Of a stretch of DNA of 64,000 nucleotides, positions 60,134-64,000 are shown one piece after another (position 1 is the first letter of the stretch; each line of letters opens with the position of its first letter). The stretch is from NCBI GenBank assembly GCA_947311845.1, contig CAMZMU010000111.1, forward strand, positions 15,524,630-15,588,629, written 5' to 3'. Position numbers and translations under genes: made by a program. The DNA comes from Poa pratensis. Taxonomy: Eukaryota; Streptophyta; Magnoliopsida; Poales; Poaceae. Under the pieces are notes generated by a model. That model worked only from the letters and a program-made list of their open reading frames with translations, did not search any database and was not told the DNA's origin.

Positions 60134-62013
60134 TAAAAGTTCGATGGGACCACCTGCCAGTACGGCTCACGCTCTGCGCAGCAGCAGCGACCGATGATGG
60201 CGTCCACGCACCAGCAGCAACGACCGATGATGGCGTTCACGCAGCAACAGCCGTCATTTGGCGCCAACGCCTACCAACATCATCACGCGGGGGCCACATC
60301 AGTTCTCGCTTGAAAACTTTAACGCTAGCGAAGCCGCGCAGGATTACCAGCCCGGTCAGATGTTCCTCCCGGCGACGAGCGGTGGTTGTGCTGGAGCGCC
60401 GGCGGGGAGTTTGGTCAGTTCGGTGGTGTGTGGTGCAGGAGCAGGAGGTGCGGCCAGCGGCGCCAACCGGGATTGCGGCAACGATGATAATATGGAGTTT
60501 GTGGAGTCTGCGACCGAGGTCGGGAACGCATCGTCGGCAGACGGTGATGGCCCCAAATATGATTCAGCCCAGTGATCTGGGTTACAAATTGGGGTCGAGT
60601 TGAAGTAGAATTGTAGGAGCCACATGGCTAGTTTCTTTGGACTAGTCTGATGTATATATGGAGGCATCGATGTTTGCTAACGTGTTTTTGTCAACTGGTT
60701 GTTTATAGGATCGTGCTAAGCGTCCCTCGGGGGATAATTTCCTCCGATCCCCCGGATGGACAGACCGACACATGTCCGGTTTACTAGTCAACGCGGAATA
60801 GGTCGCGTGAACCTCCCGTCCGCTCGCATGAAAAAAACACAATAAAATATCTCTCGCGCCCATGGCACCACGACGCGGTGCAGAACCTATCCGCGTGCCC
60901 GTTGCTCCGGGCGCCATCGCCCGAGCTCCCCGTCTCCGTCGCTCCACCCGCCATCGCCGGAGAACGTCGTCGCTCCCATCGCCGGAGAAGACGTCGTCGC
61001 TCCGCCCGCCATCGCCGGAGAACACGCCGTCGCCGCAGAAGATGTCCTCGCAGCTTTGCGACCTCGCCGGGCTCCCGGTGGCAGCACCGCCGGAATCCAT
61101 GGAGCATCCCAGGTCTCCCGCTGGTAGCACCTCCGCTGACCTACGTTAGCACCGGCGGCCGCTGTTGGTAGCACCTCCGCTGATCTACGGTAGCATCGCC
61201 GTCCTCCGCCTGTAGCACCGGCGGCCGCCCCTTGTAGCACCTCAGCACCGCCGTCCGCCGCCTGTGGCACCGGCGGCCGCCCCTTGTAGCACCGGCGGCG
61301 GCCGCTGGTAGCACCTCCGCTGACCTGCGGTAGCACTGCCGCCCATCGATGGCAGCAAAACACCTTCGCCCGATGTATGGATGTAGCACCTCCGTTGACC
61401 TACAGTAGCACCGCCGCTTTCCATATGCAGCAACGACGGCGGTCGTACGTAGCTCCTGCGCCTACACACTTGCTTCGTAGCAACGACCGTTGGTCCTAGT
61501 TGCACGGTGGATTTCCTTTGGCAGTTCCTCCGCCTGAGGCACGCAGCTCTGCCCCTCACCATTTGCAGCTCTGCCCCTCACCGTTTGCAGCTCTGCTGCT
61601 TTCTCCTCATCACGACAGCCTGGATGACAGGCAGCGACCCCCGGCGCTCTCCGGCCTCGGACCGGCCGTCTCTTCCCCCATCCAAGCCCGAGCCCGAGCT
61701 CGTCGAGGAGGCGCCGGAGTTGACGGCGCTTGCCGGTCAGGGAGGCTCGGAGATCAGGGGCGCCGCTTGCGGATCAGGTGCGGGAGTTGGCGGTGCTGCC
61801 TCGTGTGGCCATGGCCATGGTCGTATTGTGCTTTTTTGGGAGGGTTTGGCAAGTGTAAGAAGAACAGCAAGGGAAAGAGAAAGGAACAGGTGGAGGAGGA
61901 TTTTTCGGTTCGGGGGAGATAACGCATCGTGGTGGGGCCCCATCCGGTCGCTGTCTCCATGCGTAGGGACGCGTGTCGCTAGCGGAAGGCGGGGACGCGC
62001 GCAATCCCCGGCT
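60134..62013. other. NAC tail remnants, then GC-rich noncoding DNA
   Basis: From 60134 to about 60570, other frames still encode NAC-like Gln-rich sequence (QQQRPMMAFTQQQPSF, then LENFNASEAAQDYQPGQMF to DSAQ stop at 60573). The gene formerly ended there. Beyond 60650 nothing recognisable is coded; long frames on both strands at 60640-61560 follow a GC-rich repeat listed separately. Confidence 0.55.
61118..61480. repeat. Degenerate GC-rich minisatellite (ggtagcacctccgctgacct)
   Basis: The phrase gtagcacc recurs about ten times at variable spacing, with ctccgctgacctacggtagc and ggcggccgcccctt blocks alternating. Open frames across it on both strands are by-products. Confidence 0.8.
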
Positions 62014-62022
62014 GATACAAAG

Positions 62023-62789
62023 GGAAGAAAATCTTATGCGACCTGATCGTTCGGCCCAGAAGGCTGGACCAACTCATCCGCTAGACACGTGGAATACGAA
62101 TCTCAAAGCAACCGGTCAGCTTATCCCCAAACCACCGCAATCCGTTTCTTCTCCAACCTTCGAACGCTGCAGCTAAAAAATCTCTGCACCCTCTTTCTGG
62201 TCGATTCCCTTCCTGTTGCCTCTCCTCGACGCCATCGCTCACGAAATCAGCAGCGAGCTCGCGGCTTCTCGTCGCCCCGACGGCGTAACTCCACTGTGTG
62301 TCGCACCACCGGTCTTCCGCCATGGCTATCCGCCTCAACACCGTCCCTCATGGATCTCCCCGGCGTCCATGACCTCGCTCCACAGCACTCGCTGCTCTCC
62401 CCGGCGTACAGGACCCTCGGCGGCCTAACTCGCCTCAACGCCGTCGCTCGCGGCTCCGCTCGTGGACGGCGCCATCAGCTTGCCCAGGCTAGTTCTGGCC
62501 AAGAGGTATCCGGTGGAGAGGCTTCCATGTATGTTCCTTGGGCACATGCCGTGGTGCCATCACCTTGCTGCTCCATCTCGCCATGTCGTTGCCAGGATCT
62601 TGCCGCGCCGTCGCCCGGAGATGAAAAGGACAGAAGTATTCGGTTGTTCGACATCGGAAACTGGATGCGATTTGGGGCTAACAGGGAACTGGAGTTTAAG
62701 TGCTTTGAGATTTGTACTGCCAGATGTCAGTAGGTGGAGTTGGTCCAGCCTTCTGGGCCGAACGACCATGTCGCATAAGATTTTCTTCG
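62023..62789. mobile_element. Small Mutator-type element (possible Pack-MULE)
   Basis: Inverted ends of about 55 bp (gaagaaaatcttatgcgac...gttcggcccagaaggctgg) are almost perfect. The 9-bp flank GATACAAAG is duplicated exactly at 62014-62022 and 62790-62798. The interior has no transposase but is GC-rich, with exon-like frames (62089-62733 +). It may hold captured host gene pieces; I cannot name a parent gene. Confidence 0.88.
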
Positions 62790-62798
62790 GATACAAAG

Positions 62799-63805
62799 TG
62801 TTTTCCTTGTTTATATGCCATCATTATTTGTGTTATCTTTCTTGACAGCATAGATATATGCTTGATTCTACATGTTGCTCGTTGGAAAAATGGCGGCGCG
62901 AGTGTAGCTCTGTAGTGTCTATTTTCTTTTGCTGCATAATGCGATGAGGTTGAGGTGAACCATTTGAGCAAATGTGGACTCTGGTCAATGTTCAGAAGCT
63001 AACATGTAGAAGAAGCAATCAAAGCTTCTTCTTCGTTAGTTTTCCAGTGCTGAATTTTCATTGGCCAATCTCATCATATTAAGCCTCTAGAATGCAGGTG
63101 AAGCCAATGCAATTTCAGATCCGACACGCAACCAGCCATTGCAACATAGGGGAAAGGACTAAACAAGTCAGATGCCAAAATTCAGGTCAAAACGCTGACC
63201 TTGACCTCTGACTTCGCCCGCTATTTGTTCTTTGTCCTATGCATTCATGTGCGTGTGTCGAGAGAGACACCTCTCTGGTCGACGCAAACAATCTCTCCGT
63301 TGAAACGGTCTCCGTGCTCCGTACAATCATCGCGAGCTGCAATAACGGGTCATATTTAAATCTCTCGTTCCCTCACCCTTTTCATTTAGACTGAACTTTC
63401 AGTACAAGTAATCAAACACCTGAAATTGACTTGACATTCAGAGTTGGCACGACGGCCTTGAAGAACGCCATGGACTCAGGAGCTAGTGCCAAGATCGAGG
63501 GCAAGATAAAAAATTGATCGCAATTTGAAAGCAATGTGCCTATTCAAAGTTTCAAACCAAGCTAAACATTTGATGCAAAAAATAAAAAAGGCCTGAACTT
63601 ATTGTGTTTGCCAGATTGAATATCCTAGTGATTCCTAGACCCTATCCGAACGTGAAGCTAGCTCGCGCCGCCAACGAGGTGTTTGGCGAGTTAAGCAGAG
63701 CAACACTCATGCATGGATGGACCAACAGTCTGGGCCCCCGGTCTCCGGCACCGCGAGCTTCTCCGGCGGCCCAGCCGATCAAGAGCACCGGCCGGCCGGT
63801 GAGCA
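62799..63805. other. Intergenic region
   Basis: No gene or clear repeat is seen up to about 63600. The stretch next to 63806 should be the 3' part of the small minus-strand frame. Confidence 0.5.
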
Positions 63806-63997
63806 TCAGCGCGGCAGAGGCCGGGTCTTGGCGGGGCGGTTGAGGATCGTCCCGAGCACGGCCCGGAACACCTTCCCCCTCTTGGGCACGAGGCGCGGGC
63901 GCGCAGGCTTGGTCGCTGCGGCAGGACCGGCACCGCCGGCCACCTGCCCTTTCCCGCCGAAGCAGGCTGGCATGCGGCACATTTCGCCAACTAGCAC
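63806..63997 (-). CDS. Small basic hypothetical protein (possibly partial)
   Basis: A 63-codon minus-strand frame at the very edge, MLVGEMCRMPACFGGKGQVA and onward to NRPAKTRPLPR. It is Arg/Lys/Pro-rich and GC-rich like grass coding exons. I do not recognise the family. The start could be the second Met or lie outside the window. A chance frame in GC-rich DNA is possible. Confidence 0.35.
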   Translation of the reverse strand: MLVGEMCRMPACFGGKGQVAGGAGPAAATKPARPRLVPKRGKVFRAVLGTILNRPAKTRPLPR

Positions 63998-64000
63998 GCC

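Noticed and set aside
59551..60603. 350-codon + strand frame in another frame of NAC exon 3
   Set aside because: The NAC frame has the conserved domain end (LDEYVMCRIYE) and proper splice phase; this frame is open because of GC-rich repeats. Its 3' half only overlaps the decayed NAC tail.
60640..61560. Long overlapping frames on both strands
   Set aside because: They track the ggtagcacc minisatellite and have no recognisable domain or splice signals.

Overview
The window is plant nuclear DNA, most likely from a Triticeae grass. The reasons are long spliced genes with grass-like codon use, GC-rich first exons, and grass-type transposons: a CACTA element with repeated CTTTGCCGTG subterminal motifs, PIF/Harbinger elements, Stowaway and hAT MITEs, Mutator-like elements (MULEs), a miniature LTR element and LINE fragments. 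The species cannot be fixed from sequence alone.

Gene layout, left to right. RDR1, an RNA-dependent RNA polymerase, is on + with its 5' end outside the window (282-4418). A MACPF (CAD1/NSL1-type) immunity regulator is on - (6889-10838). PYD1, plastid dihydropyrimidine dehydrogenase, is on - (16033-20223). Nicastrin, a gamma-secretase subunit, is on - (26809-33763). A DHX37-type DEAH-box RNA helicase is on + (34639-39714), head to head with nicastrin. A NAC-domain transcription factor is on + (50337-60133). A short unknown frame lies at the right edge (63806-63997). These are unrelated housekeeping and defence genes, not an operon or a functional cluster. Exon phases were checked by hand: RDR1, PYD1 and nicastrin read cleanly through all junctions, while the MACPF and DHX37 genes carry several one-base frame breaks.

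The rest is largely transposon. Several insertions can be delimited to the base by target-site duplications (TSDs): a 5.26-kb autonomous-looking MULE 91 bp upstream of the PYD1 start codon (TSD TTTAATAAA); a 1.43-kb TRIM element in nicastrin intron 8 (TSD GATGT, tRNA-Met primer site, LTRs nearly identical); an 8.1-kb CACTA element in the first NAC intron, about 30 bp from the best splice acceptor; a 2.4-kb Harbinger element with an intact three-exon transposase; two hAT-type elements; a Tourist-like MITE inside a decayed Harbinger ORF1; a small MULE or Pack-MULE; and two non-LTR insertions between RDR1 and the MACPF gene.

I found no CRISPR array, no RNA gene, no viral sequence and no convincing previously undescribed multi-gene system. 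The most interesting observations are transposon-gene interactions: a separated PYD1 promoter, an in-frame alternative splice acceptor at the CACTA end in the NAC gene, an overlapping upstream frame at the NAC start, and clustered homopolymer deletions in two genes.
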